DNA of 64,000 nucleotides from Microvirga aerilata (lineage in GTDB: Bacteria; Pseudomonadota; Alphaproteobacteria; Rhizobiales; Beijerinckiaceae), in NCBI RefSeq assembly GCF_016743775.1, contig NZ_JAEQMY010000011.1:62001-126000 (forward strand), in the 5' to 3' direction. The notes beneath the pieces are model-generated. The model was not told the DNA's origin, searched no databases, and saw only the letters and a list, made by a program, of their open reading frames with translations. Below are positions 1 through 8,214 of this stretch, piece by piece. Numbering within the stretch: position 1 is the stretch's first letter; each line of letters begins with the position of its first letter. The position numbers were made by a program, and so were the translations under genes.

Positions 1-443
1 TCGTAGGCCCAATGGAACCCGTAAGGCGAGCATTGCTTGCCCGTGAGATCCGTCGTCGCCGCGCCGGTGGTCATGGTGATCTTCTTCTTGTCCTTGGACA
101 GGCCCTGGACCGCGAGAGCCACGGACGAGGTGGTCAGCTCCATGATGGAGTCGACCTTTTCCGTGTCATACCACTGCCGGGCGACGCTGGCCGCCACGTC
201 AGGCTTGTTCTGGTGGTCGGCGCTCACGATCTCGACCGGAACGCCCAGAACCTTGCCGCCGAAATCCTGCACCGCCATGCGGGCCGCCTCGACGGAGGAC
301 TTGCCGCCGAAATCCGCATAGACGCCGGACTGGTCGTTCAGGATGCCGATCTTCACCACGCCGTCCGAGGCCTGCTGAGCCATAGCTGACTGCGCCATGA
401 CCGTGCAGCTGAGGGCAAACAGAAGCTTGTTGAGGACTCGCAT
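1..443 (-). CDS. Branched-chain amino-acid-type ABC transporter substrate-binding protein, cut by window edge
   Basis: Only the first 147 codons are present; the gene runs off the left edge. The N terminus is a Sec signal peptide (MRVLNKLLFALSC... with an AMA cleavage site near residue 22). The mature start VKIGILNDQSGVYADFGG is the classic opening of the Peripla_BP_6 (LivK/AmiC-like) family, followed by AARMAVQDFGG and the VEIVSADHQNKPD segment. It should bind a ligand (amino acid, amide or similar) in the periplasm for a Liv-type importer, whose other genes are not in view. The ATG at 441-443 has a GGGAAG ribosome site a few bases upstream. The ligand cannot be told from this fragment. Confidence 0.88.
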   Translation of the reverse strand, partial: MRVLNKLLFALSCTVMAQSAMAQQASDGVVKIGILNDQSGVYADFGGKSSVEAARMAVQDFGGKVLGVPVEIVSADHQNKPDVAASVARQWYDTEKVDSIMELTTSSVALAVQGLSKDKKKITMTTGAATTDLTGKQCSPYGFHWAY

Positions 444-757
444 TGATTTTCTTCCCTTATTGTCCAGGCAGATCGACCCTGCCGTTGCTTGAGCCGCAGT
501 GTCTGAGCACCCGTGGCGATGGTCAAGAAAGGTACAGACAGTTTCGCCCTTATCAATGTGAAAGGGGGTCATCCTTAAGTCGCAGATATTCTTAACATTC
601 TGCCGCATTTTAAGGCATCGTGCGTTAAGGTTTTTCAGAAGCCCGGCTGCTCTGCCGGTAATCCTGCCCCGCAGAGGGTGCGGTTCACAAGCCTGGAGCC
701 AGCCCTTATATCTCCTCCAGCTTTTCCTCCTCACAGTGTCTAGGTTGGAGCCTCCCG
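444..757. other. Divergent intergenic region, no gene seen
   Basis: This region separates the binding-protein gene (leftward) from gabD (rightward), so it should hold both promoters. I see no convincing ORF. A small GC hairpin (CCGGC...GCCGG) lies near 644-662. The gabD ribosome site is TTGGAG just before the ATG at 758. The part at roughly 570-640 is AT-richer than its surroundings and is the likeliest promoter area, but no clear -35/-10 pair stands out. Confidence 0.4.
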
Positions 758-2248
758 ATGACTGCACATGCCAAGCCCTTGGACCGCCGTGTTCTCGATC
801 TGAAGGATCCGTCCCTGCTGGTGGGGCAAGCCTATGCGGCGGGCGAGTGGATCGATGCCCCTGACGGCAAGACGATCCCGGTCACCGATCCGTTCGACGG
901 CGCCGTCATTCTGGAGGTGCCGGATCTCGGCCCCGAGATTGCCCGGCAGGCCATCGACAAGGCCCATGAGGTGCAGAAGGAATGGGCCCGGCGCACCGCC
1001 AAGGAGCGCAGCCAGATCCTGCGACGCTGGTATGATCTCATCGTCGAGAACGCCGACGACCTCGCCCTCATCCTCACCACCGAGCAGGGCAAGCCGCTGG
1101 CTGAGGCCAAGGGCGAGGTGATCTCGAATGCCGCCTACATCGAGTGGTTCGCCGAGGAAGCCAAGCGCATCGACGGCGACGTCATTCCCGGCGCCAACCC
1201 TGGCCAGCGCATCGTGGTGCTCAAGCAGCCGGTCGGCGTGTGCGCGGCCATCACGCCCTGGAACTTTCCCAATGGCATGATCACCCGGAAAGTGGGGCCT
1301 GCGCTCGCCGCGGGCTGCACCATGGTGCTCAAGCCCGCAGCCCAGACACCGCTCTCCGCCTTGGCGCTGGCGGTGCTGGCCGAACGGGCAGGGGTGCCCA
1401 AAGGCGCCTTCTCGGTGATCACCACCAATGACGCCAAGCCCATCGGAGAGGAGTTCTGCCGCAACCCGAAGGTGGCCAAGATCACCTTCACCGGCTCCAC
1501 CAATGTGGGCCGCTGGCTCATGAAGGAAGCGGGCGACGGCATCAAGCGCCTGTCGCTGGAGCTTGGCGGCAATGCGCCCTTCATCGTGTTCGACGATGCG
1601 GATCTCGATGCAGCGGTGGACGGGGCGATGGCCTCCAAGTTCCGCAATGCCGGCCAGACCTGCGTCTGCGCCAACCGCATCTACGTGCAGGAGAGCATCG
1701 CCGAGGCCTTTGCGGAGAAGCTCGCGGCCAAGGCCGGAAGCCTGAAGCTCGGACGGGGCACGGAAGCCGGCGTGGCCATGGGGCCGCTGATCGACGACCG
1801 GGCCGTGGCCAAGATGGAGGAGCATGTGGCCGACGCCCTTGCCAAGGGCGGCAGGCTCCTGGTGGGCGGCAAGCGCTCCAGCTTGGGCAGCACGTTCTTC
1901 GAGCCCACCGTCATGGCGGGCGTGACGCAGGCGATGAAGGTGACGAAGGAAGAGACCTTTGCGCCCTTGGCGCCCATCATCACCTTCAAGGATGAGGCGG
2001 AGGTGATTGCCATGGCCAACGACTCGGAATTCGGCCTGGCCTCGTACTTCTACGCCAAGGACATGGCTCGCGTGTGGCGCGTGGCGGAGGCGCTGGAGAG
2101 CGGGATGGTGGGAGTGAACACCCCAGCCCTTGCCAACGAGATGGCGCCGTTTGGCGGCGTGAAGCAGTCGGGCCTGGGTCGCGAGGGCTCCAAGTACGGC
2201 ATCGAGGGCTTCCTCGAAATCAAGTATGTCTGCCTCGCAGGAATGTAG
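758..2248 (+). CDS. gabD: NAD(P)-dependent succinate-semialdehyde dehydrogenase
   Basis: Aldehyde dehydrogenase superfamily, 496 aa, close to the usual GabD length. It oxidises succinate semialdehyde to succinate, the last step of GABA degradation, in the cytoplasm. Visible motifs: the cofactor-binding TPWNFPNGMITRKVGPALAAG region, FTGSTNVGR, the general base Glu268 in LSLELGGNAPF, and the nucleophile Cys302 in NAGQTCVCANR, with a second Cys at 304 as in redox-regulated GabD proteins. The C-terminal EMAPFGGVKQSGLGREGS block is typical of GabD. No GABA aminotransferase gene is adjacent. A related semialdehyde (for example glutarate semialdehyde) is an alternative substrate. Confidence 0.93.
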   Translation: MTAHAKPLDRRVLDLKDPSLLVGQAYAAGEWIDAPDGKTIPVTDPFDGAVILEVPDLGPEIARQAIDKAHEVQKEWARRTAKERSQILRRWYDLIVENADDLALILTTEQGKPLAEAKGEVISNAAYIEWFAEEAKRIDGDVIPGANPGQRIVVLKQPVGVCAAITPWNFPNGMITRKVGPALAAGCTMVLKPAAQTPLSALALAVLAERAGVPKGAFSVITTNDAKPIGEEFCRNPKVAKITFTGSTNVGRWLMKEAGDGIKRLSLELGGNAPFIVFDDADLDAAVDGAMASKFRNAGQTCVCANRIYVQESIAEAFAEKLAAKAGSLKLGRGTEAGVAMGPLIDDRAVAKMEEHVADALAKGGRLLVGGKRSSLGSTFFEPTVMAGVTQAMKVTKEETFAPLAPIITFKDEAEVIAMANDSEFGLASYFYAKDMARVWRVAEALESGMVGVNTPALANEMAPFGGVKQSGLGREGSKYGIEGFLEIKYVCLAGM

Positions 2249-2260
2249 ACCCAACCACAA

Positions 2261-2293
2261 TGAAGCCCGGCAGTGGTCTACTGCCGGGCTTCA
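2261..2293. terminator. Bidirectional terminator hairpin between gabD and the HAD gene
   Basis: A perfect 13-bp stem (TGAAGCCCGGCAG / CTGCCGGGCTTCA) with a 7-nt loop lies 12 nt after the gabD stop, between two convergent genes. There is no strong T-tract on either side, so it is a hairpin-dominated terminator serving either strand. Confidence 0.75.
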
Positions 2294-2323
2294 ATGCTTG
2301 AAAATTCAGTGGGGCGGCCGGCT

Positions 2324-3133
2324 CTAGCGGGCCTGCCCGCTCTTCGCCTCCAGCAGCAGGGCTGCCAGCTCCGCGAACCCCTCGCCGGAGTGGCCTTGCG
2401 TGATGTAGGCCGGCTTGCTCTTCAGGCGATGGGCGAAGGCATGGATGTTGGCAACGCCGACACTCAAGGGAAAGGCCGCGAACATCGGCTCGTCGTTCGG
2501 GGAGTCGCCTGCATAAACCACGCTCGCTTTAGCCTCGTCCCATCCGATCCCGAACACATCGGCCAGCAGGGTCTTGGCCATGCTCAGCTTGTTGTAGTCG
2601 CCGAACCAGCCGTTGACGTGGATGGAGCTGACCTTGGCCTGTGCACCGGCGCGCTCGAAGACCGCCACGATCCTGTCCACGTCCGTTTCCGGCAAAGGAG
2701 GCACATCCTCGCAAAAATCGACGGCAAGATCCGCAATGCGATAGGCCTGATCGCTGGCAAGCGCCGATCCGGGCACCGTTGCGAGCACTTCCCGCTCGAT
2801 GGCATCGAGCTTGGCCCGGTTCTGCTTCAGCTCGTCGGGCTTGGCCCAGAAATGCTGCCGCATCGTCTTCCGCTCGCGGTCGTAGCGGAAATAGAAGGCG
2901 CCGTTCTCGCCGACCACCGCATCCACCGGCCACATGCGGGCGATGTGATCGCACCAGCCCGCCGGTCGCCCGGTTACGGGAATGACCAGAAAGCCGGCTT
3001 GGTGAAGGCGTTCGAGCGCCGCATAGGCGCTTGCCGTCAGCATTCCTTCCGTCGTCACGGTGTCATCGATATCGGTCAGCACCACGCGAATGGCACGTGC
3101 CTGATCCAGCGACAGCTGAGAGAGAGGCTTCAT
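2324..3133 (-). CDS. HAD-superfamily (class IIB, Cof-like) phosphatase
   Basis: A 269-aa haloacid-dehalogenase-fold hydrolase. Motif I is LTDIDDTVTTEG, with Asp21 as nucleophile and Asp23 as acid/base. Motif II is VTGR (VIPVTGRPAGW). Motif IV is VYAGDSPNDEPMF, which binds Mg2+. The long region between motifs II and IV is the type IIB cap, as in mannosyl-3-phosphoglycerate and sucrose phosphatases. The substrate, probably a sugar or polyol phosphate, cannot be named. The ATG at 3131-3133 was chosen because GGGGA sits just upstream; an in-frame TTG at 3157 is less likely. It converges with gabD and diverges from the glycerate kinase gene. Confidence 0.8.
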   Translation of the reverse strand: MKPLSQLSLDQARAIRVVLTDIDDTVTTEGMLTASAYAALERLHQAGFLVIPVTGRPAGWCDHIARMWPVDAVVGENGAFYFRYDRERKTMRQHFWAKPDELKQNRAKLDAIEREVLATVPGSALASDQAYRIADLAVDFCEDVPPLPETDVDRIVAVFERAGAQAKVSSIHVNGWFGDYNKLSMAKTLLADVFGIGWDEAKASVVYAGDSPNDEPMFAAFPLSVGVANIHAFAHRLKSKPAYITQGHSGEGFAELAALLLEAKSGQAR

Positions 3134-3346
3134 GCCCGGTCCCCAGGATAAGGACAAGGTAAGGGCAAGACTATGCGGAGCATCGGGGCATCATCCTTCG
3201 CAGGCATAAAGCGAGACGGCTAACGGCACGTCTTTAAGCACAGTCCCGTAACGGCTTCCAGGAGCTTTGCCGGCGTTCGACGGACTCCGTGTGCATTCTT
3301 CAAAGGCCGGTCTTCACGGCCATGATTTCTCACGTAAAGTGGCGCC

Positions 3347-4600
3347 ATGCCAAACGACACCGAAATCCTCCACATGTTGTTCGACACGGCCCTGAACGCC
3401 GCGCTTCCGGATGGAAAATTCAACGGATGCCTGCCGCCCAAGCCGAAGGGCCGAACGATCGTCCTCGGCGCGGGCAAAGCCTCGGCCCGCATGGCGGCCG
3501 CCTTCGAGGAGGCCTGGGGCCGTGACGGCGGAACGTGCGAGGGCCTCGTGGTCACCCGTTACGGGCACGCGGTGCCGGCGCGGTCCATCGAGATCGTCGA
3601 GGCATCGCATCCGGTTCCCGACGAGGCAGGATTGCAGGCGGCGGGGCGCATTCTGGCGCTGGCCCGGACGGCAGGTCCGGACGATCTCGTCGTCTGCCTG
3701 ATCTCCGGCGGAGCCTCGGCGCTCCTGTCGCTGCCTGCCGAGGGGGTAACGCTGGCCGACAAGCAGGCCATCAATCGCGCCCTGCTGAAATCCGGCGCGC
3801 CGATCGGCGAGATGAACCTCGTGCGCAAATCGCTCTCCGCCATCAAGGGAGGCCGGTTGGCGGCAAGCATAGGCCAGGCGCAGCTCGTGACCTACCTGAT
3901 CTCCGATGTGCCGGGCGACGATCCTTCCAGCATCGGCTCCGGTCCCACGATCCCCGAGCCGGTCGATCCGGATGCCGCTCTTGCGATCTTGCGGAAATAC
4001 GGCATCGCCGTGCCGGCCCCTATCGTCGAGGCGATCAGGTCCAACGCGGTGAGGGAGGTGCCGGCCGGCGGAGCGGTTCACATGCTGGCGACGCCCAAGA
4101 TGGCGCTGGACGCCGCGGCCGCGAAGGCTCGTGAACTGGGGCTCACTCCGCTCATTCTCGGGGATGCCCTTGAGGGTGAGGCGCGGGAGGTAGGGCGCGT
4201 GATGGCCGGCATCGCCCGCTCCGTCCTCATGCATGGGGAGCCTGCACAGGCGCCCTGCGTCCTGCTGTCCGGTGGCGAGACGACAGTGACGGTGCGCGGT
4301 CAGGGACGTGGCGGCCGCAATGCGGAGTTCCTGTTGTCCCTCGCCCTTGCGCTGAAGGATCAAGGCAGGGTCGCCGCCATTGCCTGCGATACGGATGGGA
4401 TCGACGGATCGGAGGACAATGCGGGCGCCTGGTTTGACGGCACCCTGTTCGAGAGCGCCCGCGCGAAGGGCATCGACCTGGAGGCCCATCTCGATGGGAA
4501 CGATGCCTATACGGCCTTCGCGCATCTCGGCCGGCTCGTCGTCACCGGCCCGACGCTCACCAATGTGAACGATTTTCGCTGCATCCTCATTCGCCCTTGA
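3347..4600 (+). CDS. gckA: Glycerate 2-kinase (MOFRL family, GckA/TtuD type)
   Basis: A 417-aa protein of the DUF4147/MOFRL family, which phosphorylates D-glycerate to 2-phosphoglycerate with ATP. The N-terminal Rossmann-like domain shows VLGAGKASARMA and VCLISGGASALL. The central NLVRKSLSAIKGGRLA and DVPGDDPSSIGSGPT blocks are family hallmarks. The C-terminal MOFRL domain has LLSGGETTVTVRGQGRGGRN and ACDTDGIDGSEDNAGAW. In methylotrophs and rhizobia this enzyme links serine-cycle or tartrate/glyoxylate carbon to glycolysis. Old annotations call it hydroxypyruvate reductase TtuD. The start codon has only a weak ribosome site. Confidence 0.9.
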   Translation: MPNDTEILHMLFDTALNAALPDGKFNGCLPPKPKGRTIVLGAGKASARMAAAFEEAWGRDGGTCEGLVVTRYGHAVPARSIEIVEASHPVPDEAGLQAAGRILALARTAGPDDLVVCLISGGASALLSLPAEGVTLADKQAINRALLKSGAPIGEMNLVRKSLSAIKGGRLAASIGQAQLVTYLISDVPGDDPSSIGSGPTIPEPVDPDAALAILRKYGIAVPAPIVEAIRSNAVREVPAGGAVHMLATPKMALDAAAAKARELGLTPLILGDALEGEAREVGRVMAGIARSVLMHGEPAQAPCVLLSGGETTVTVRGQGRGGRNAEFLLSLALALKDQGRVAAIACDTDGIDGSEDNAGAWFDGTLFESARAKGIDLEAHLDGNDAYTAFAHLGRLVVTGPTLTNVNDFRCILIRP

Positions 4601-4621
4601 GCGGGTCAGCCGGGGCTTCGT

Positions 4622-5434
4622 TCAGATGGTGTAGCTGAAGCCCGTGATGTTGGTTTCCGGCAGGGTGATCGTCACGCTGGTTCCGCGGCCCTCTTCGCTT
4701 TCGATATCCAGGCCTCCCCCGTGGAGCTTGAGGATGTGCCAGGCGAGGCTCAGGCCCAGGCCAGTCCCAGGCAGATTCTTGGCGTTCTGCCCTCGGAAGA
4801 AGGGCTGCATCAGGAAGGGCAGGTCGCGTTCCGAAACGCCGATCCCTTTATCCACGACCGTAATTCGGATCATGTCCTCCTCCGTCCGGGCAGCAATGCC
4901 GATCGGTTGATCGGGAGGCGAATATTTCATGGCGTTCGACAGGATGATGACGAAAGCCTGCTCCAGAAGGATGGGATCCCCTACGATGAAATCCGGAAGA
5001 TCCTGAATATCGAGATGGAAAGGGCGTTCAGGTTCCTGATTGCCCTGTTCGCGGCAGATCCGACGGATGAGGTCGTCCGGATTGAACTCGCTGGGGTTGA
5101 GCACGATCCCGCCGGCGCTGGCCCGGGTGTAGGACATGATCGTTTCGATCAGCTCGTCGAGACGAAGGCTGGCGCGCCAGATCTTTTCGGCCCTTCCTCG
5201 TATGTCGTTGGTGCTCAACCGGTCCGCTCGCCGCATCAGGCCTTGTGCCAAGGCATTGATCGTCGACAGTGGAGTCTTGAGCTGGTGCGCCAGAAGCGCC
5301 ATGCGATCCAGCGGGAGCGCCGAGTGTCCGGCCGGTGAATGAGGGGGCCTGCGGCTGGGGCCCTTTGGGGGACGCTGAGGAGGACGGGTGGCGGCGGACA
5401 CTGGAGGCTCGTTCGCTCTAATACTATATAACAT
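4622..5434 (-). CDS. Sensor histidine kinase with no recognisable sensor domain
   Basis: A 270-aa kinase core. The first ~42 residues are a low-complexity Pro/Arg-rich stretch (PPQRPPKGPSRRPPHSP) with no membrane segment. The dimerisation/phosphoacceptor H-box is LLAHQLKTPLSTINALAQG with His50. The N-box is SNAMKYSPP, the G1 box VVDKGIGVSERD, the F region FLMQPFFRG and the G2 box GTGLGLSLAWHILKLHGG, so the catalytic site looks intact. No response regulator is adjacent, so it is an orphan cytoplasmic kinase as seen here. The chosen ATG lies exactly at the centre of an AT-only inverted repeat (5426-5440). Its signal and partner are unknown. Confidence 0.82.
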   Translation of the reverse strand: MLYSIRANEPPVSAATRPPQRPPKGPSRRPPHSPAGHSALPLDRMALLAHQLKTPLSTINALAQGLMRRADRLSTNDIRGRAEKIWRASLRLDELIETIMSYTRASAGGIVLNPSEFNPDDLIRRICREQGNQEPERPFHLDIQDLPDFIVGDPILLEQAFVIILSNAMKYSPPDQPIGIAARTEEDMIRITVVDKGIGVSERDLPFLMQPFFRGQNAKNLPGTGLGLSLAWHILKLHGGGLDIESEEGRGTSVTITLPETNITGFSYTI

Positions 5435-5783
5435 TTATATTCCGGAATGCTCCGAACTAGCGCAGCTGAGCGGTATGTCCATGCGCTGTTCGATAAAAAC
5501 CTGTATTCCAGCATCTCAGGTTCACAAATCATGGCAGAAGATGTCGAAGAATAGCAGGCATGAAGCCAATAACAGTGGTTATGATAAAAGCAGTAAATCA
5601 TCCTGGTGTTTGCTGGATGAGTGTAGCAATGATCTCTGAAGAATATAATCTTTATGATCTGGCTTTTCAGCGAGAGTGGTCGGAGTTATGCCTTGGCTTG
5701 AATAAATTGGACATTTAACCTGAAACCTCTTTCCTCGGCGGGCGTTTTCCTTGCAATCGATGTTTGAAATCAGGAGAGCGGCT
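5435..5783. other. AT-rich divergent intergenic region upstream of csbD-like gene and histidine kinase
   Basis: This stretch is clearly richer in A+T than the coding DNA on both sides. Short reading frames through it have no ribosome site or family signature, so I see no gene. It should carry the promoter of the kinase (leftward) and of the CsbD gene (rightward); the latter is listed separately at 5722-5746. Confidence 0.5.
5722..5746 (+). promoter_or_regulatory. EcfG-like general stress promoter for the CsbD gene
   Basis: GAAAC, a 16-nt spacer, then CGTT. The consensus for the alphaproteobacterial general stress sigma factor EcfG is GGAAC-N16/17-CGTT, so this differs by one base in the -35 element. 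It lies about 40 nt before the ATG of a CsbD-family gene, a typical general stress target. Confidence 0.45.
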
Positions 5784-5960
5784 ATGGATCATGATCGCAG
5801 CGAAGGCAGCATGAAGAACATCAAGGGTCGCGTGAAAGAGGGCCTCGGCAAGGCCCTAGGCGACACGAAGATGGAGAGCGAAGGCAAGGTGGATAAGACC
5901 GAGGGTAAGATCCAGAACACCATCGGCGGCCTCAAGGATTCCCTTCGCAAAAGCACCTAA
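5784..5960 (+). CDS. CsbD family general stress protein
   Basis: A 58-aa, highly charged, Lys/Glu/Gly-rich protein with the CsbD pattern: MKNIKGRVKEGLGKALGD followed by a second similar unit GKVDKTEGKIQNTIGGLKD. CsbD proteins are abundant small cytoplasmic stress proteins of unknown biochemistry. The ATG at 5784 is preceded by AGGAGA at 5772-5777. An upstream in-frame start would add residues lacking family similarity. It stands alone with its own promoter and terminator. Confidence 0.9.
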   Translation: MDHDRSEGSMKNIKGRVKEGLGKALGDTKMESEGKVDKTEGKIQNTIGGLKDSLRKST

Positions 5961-5982
5961 GCTCGGCCGGATTGGTCAGAGC

Positions 5983-6009
5983 AGGCCCGGCAGACCGCCG
6001 GGCCTTTTT
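5983..6009 (+). terminator. Rho-independent terminator of the CsbD gene
   Basis: A 9-bp stem (AGGCCCGGC / GCCGGGCCT) with a 5-nt loop is followed by TTTTT. It begins 23 nt after the csbD-like stop, and the TusA-like gene converges on it. Confidence 0.88.
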
Positions 6010-6239
6010 CATGCCGTTTGGTCTGCCTTGCGGATAAGGAAGCTGATCCGGGTCTGGTCCTGGTTCTGCTCTTCAAGGACATCGCCGGTTTCCCGGATCA
6101 GATTGGGCACGTCGATCCCGGCAAGGGGGTCCGTGCAGATCACGCGCAGCCTTTGGCCCGGCGTCATCGCGAGAAGCGCCTTACGCGTGCGCAGCACCGG
6201 AAGTGGGCATTTCAACCCCGATAGATCAAGCTCGGTCAC
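6009..6239 (-). CDS. TusA-like sulfur carrier protein
   Basis: A 76-aa TusA/SirA/YedF-family protein. It starts TELDLSGLKCPLPVLRTRKAL, with the family CPxP motif and the persulfide-carrying Cys11. TusA proteins relay sulfane sulfur from cysteine desulfurase to tRNA thiolation or molybdenum cofactor targets. The start overlaps the mobA stop by 4 nt (ATGA), so it is translationally coupled as the last gene of mrp-mobA-tusA. This context favours a role in Moco enzyme maturation over tRNA thiolation, but that is inference. Confidence 0.85.
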   Translation of the reverse strand: MTELDLSGLKCPLPVLRTRKALLAMTPGQRLRVICTDPLAGIDVPNLIRETGDVLEEQNQDQTRISFLIRKADQTA

Positions 6240-6874
6240 TGAACCTTCTCCTGCCGCAACAAGGCTTTCGCCTGAGCCAGCTCCTCAGGGGTGTTGATGT
6301 TGAAGAATGGATCGACCGGTTCGGCGCTCCAAGCTGCCTCGGCATAGCCATGAAGCGCCGCCCAGCCTCCGAGACGTCGCATCCCTTCCTTTGCGATAGC
6401 CCTGCGCAGATCCTGCTGCAGGCGAATGGGCCACAGGCCGATGGCATGATGAACTTGGGCGCCCGATACCGCGCAGGCGAGGGGCAGGCCTGCCTCCCGG
6501 CGTGCGTCCTGCAGCCTCAAAACAAGGTCCTCCGGGATGAACGGCGTATCCGCCGGAACGCTGACGATCCATTCAATTCCTCGGCAGTGTGTGGCGGCCC
6601 ATTCGAGGCCGGCCAAGATGCCGGCCAGGGGACCCGGCCTCCCTGACAGCGAATCCGGCACAATGGGAATGCTTGTACGCTCGAACCTGGAGGGATCTCC
6701 ATTGGCGTTGAGGATCAGGCCATGGCACTGGGGTGCAAGACGCTGCGCCACATGCTCCAGGAGCGTGAGGCCGCCGAGGGTCAAGAGGGGCTTGTCGGCC
6801 CCTCCCATGCGCCGGGAGAGCCCTCCCGCCAGGATGACCCCAAGGGCAGGCGGCCTCATGGCGATGCCGCTCAC
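6236..6874 (-). CDS. mobA: Molybdenum cofactor guanylyltransferase
   Basis: A 212-aa nucleotidyltransferase that joins GMP to molybdopterin to make the MGD cofactor of DMSO-reductase-family enzymes such as formate dehydrogenase. The N-terminal signature is GVILAGGLSRRMGGADKPLL (GTP binding). Further motifs are IVPDSLSGRPGPLAGILAGL and VSVPADTPFIPEDL, with the metal-binding Asp, and a C-terminal FFNINTPEEL. The length matches E. coli MobA. It overlaps mrp upstream and the TusA-like gene downstream by 4 nt each, so the three are one coupled transcript. Confidence 0.92.
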   Translation of the reverse strand: MSGIAMRPPALGVILAGGLSRRMGGADKPLLTLGGLTLLEHVAQRLAPQCHGLILNANGDPSRFERTSIPIVPDSLSGRPGPLAGILAGLEWAATHCRGIEWIVSVPADTPFIPEDLVLRLQDARREAGLPLACAVSGAQVHHAIGLWPIRLQQDLRRAIAKEGMRRLGGWAALHGYAEAAWSAEPVDPFFNINTPEELAQAKALLRQEKVQ

Positions 6875-7998
6875 TCGATCACGATGCGCGGCGCCGGCCG
6901 TGCGACAGCTCCACCCGTGAGCGAGCTCCAGACCTGCTGCGCCATATTCTTGTAGATCTTGGCATGCGGCCCTTCCGGGTTTGCAACGACGACGGGACGA
7001 CCCGCATCGGACAATTCGCGGATCGTCATGGTGAGCGGAACCTCGCCGAGGAACGGAACCTCCAGGCGCGTGGCCTCGTCACGCGCCCCGCCATGCCCGA
7101 AGATGTGCGAGCTCTGCCCGCAATGGGGGCAGACGAAGGTCGCCATGTTCTCGATGATTCCGAGGATCGGAATCTCCACCCGCTTGAACATGGACACGCC
7201 GCGCCGGGCGTCGATGAGGGCGAGATCCTGCGGGGTCGAGACGATGATGGCGCCTGCGAGGGGGGTGGCCTGCGCCATGGTGAGCTGCGCGTCGCCGGTG
7301 CCCGGCGGCATGTCGACCACGAGCACGTCGAGGTCGCTCCAGGCAACCTCGCGCAGCATCTGGGTGATCGCCGACATCACCATGGGGCCGCGCCAGATCA
7401 TGGCGGCCTCCTCCTCCACGAGGAAGCCGATGGACATGACCTTGAGACCGTAAGCCTCCATCGGCTCCAGGATCCGGTTCTCGAGCAGCCGCGGCTTGCC
7501 TTGGATGCCGAGGAGCTTGGGAACGGAGGGCCCATAGATGTCGGCATCGAGAAGGCCGACCTTCAGCCCGAGAGCCTTCAGGCCGAGGGCAAGGTTGCAG
7601 GCCGTCGTCGACTTGCCCACGCCGCCCTTGCCGGACGCGACGGCGATCACGTGCTGCACGCCGGGAATCCGCTGGTTCTTCGGCTGAGCCGCCGATCGGG
7701 GGCGCTGGGGCGCAGCCTGTGAGGGGCTTGAGGCTCCCGAACCGCCGGGACGGTCGGCCGTCAGGCTCGCAAAGACACCCTTGACGGCCGGCAGGCCCTG
7801 GACGGCCGTGACCGCGGCTTGACGCACGCTCTCCATGGCGGCGGCCTCGGAGGGGGTTATGGTGATCGAGAACATGACCCGGCCGGCATCGTCCACCACC
7901 ACATCCGAAAGGCGCCCCGACGCGACGAGGTTGGTCCCGCTCGCATCGACCGGCACAGCGGCTAGGGCCTGCAACACATGCTCACGGGTGATGGCCAC
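6871..7998 (-). CDS. mrp: Mrp/ApbC family Fe-S cluster carrier ATPase
   Basis: A 375-aa P-loop protein. The N-terminal ~80 residues are a DUF59/MIP18-like domain, then a Pro/Ser/Ala-rich linker, then the MinD-like domain with deviant Walker A GKGGVGKSTTACNLALGL. Switch-type motifs LLDADIYGPSVPKLLG and VVDMPPGTGDAQLT follow. The C-terminal CPHCGQ supplies the CxxC that bridges a [4Fe-4S] cluster between monomers. It delivers clusters to apo-proteins in the cytoplasm. It is first in the coupled operon with mobA and the TusA-like gene, which suggests Fe-S, pterin and sulfur supply for molybdoenzymes. Confidence 0.94.
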   Translation of the reverse strand: MAITREHVLQALAAVPVDASGTNLVASGRLSDVVVDDAGRVMFSITITPSEAAAMESVRQAAVTAVQGLPAVKGVFASLTADRPGGSGASSPSQAAPQRPRSAAQPKNQRIPGVQHVIAVASGKGGVGKSTTACNLALGLKALGLKVGLLDADIYGPSVPKLLGIQGKPRLLENRILEPMEAYGLKVMSIGFLVEEEAAMIWRGPMVMSAITQMLREVAWSDLDVLVVDMPPGTGDAQLTMAQATPLAGAIIVSTPQDLALIDARRGVSMFKRVEIPILGIIENMATFVCPHCGQSSHIFGHGGARDEATRLEVPFLGEVPLTMTIRELSDAGRPVVVANPEGPHAKIYKNMAQQVWSSLTGGAVARPAPRIVIE

Positions 7999-8094
7999 TT
8001 TTCAACTCTCCTGGATCGAGGCGCTGTCTTTCCCCTCATCTATAGGCTGAGGGGGCGTTCGTTAAGGCGGTCCTTTCAGGGCGGCGCAAGATTG

Positions 8095-8119
8095 CGAACC
8101 AAAAACGACCTTACCCGTT
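8095..8119 (+). promoter_or_regulatory. EcfG-like general stress promoter for the PPOX-fold gene
   Basis: CGAAC, a 16-nt spacer, then CGTT: one mismatch from the EcfG consensus GGAAC-N16-CGTT. It lies 96 nt before the ATG at 8215, in the gap between mrp and this gene. The spacer length is identical to the candidates at 5722 and 24388. Confidence 0.42.
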
Positions 8120-8214
8120 GTTCAACCGATCCCTCGGGAGCCGGTTCAACCGGCCGAGTGGCTGCCTTCGCCGATCACATCCCGAGAGCCTGTCATACAA
8201 TCGAGGAGACGACG

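Noticed and set aside
5388..5639. 83-codon open frame in the AT-rich gap
   Set aside because: It overlaps the histidine kinase start, lacks a ribosome site and has no recognisable composition of a real protein.
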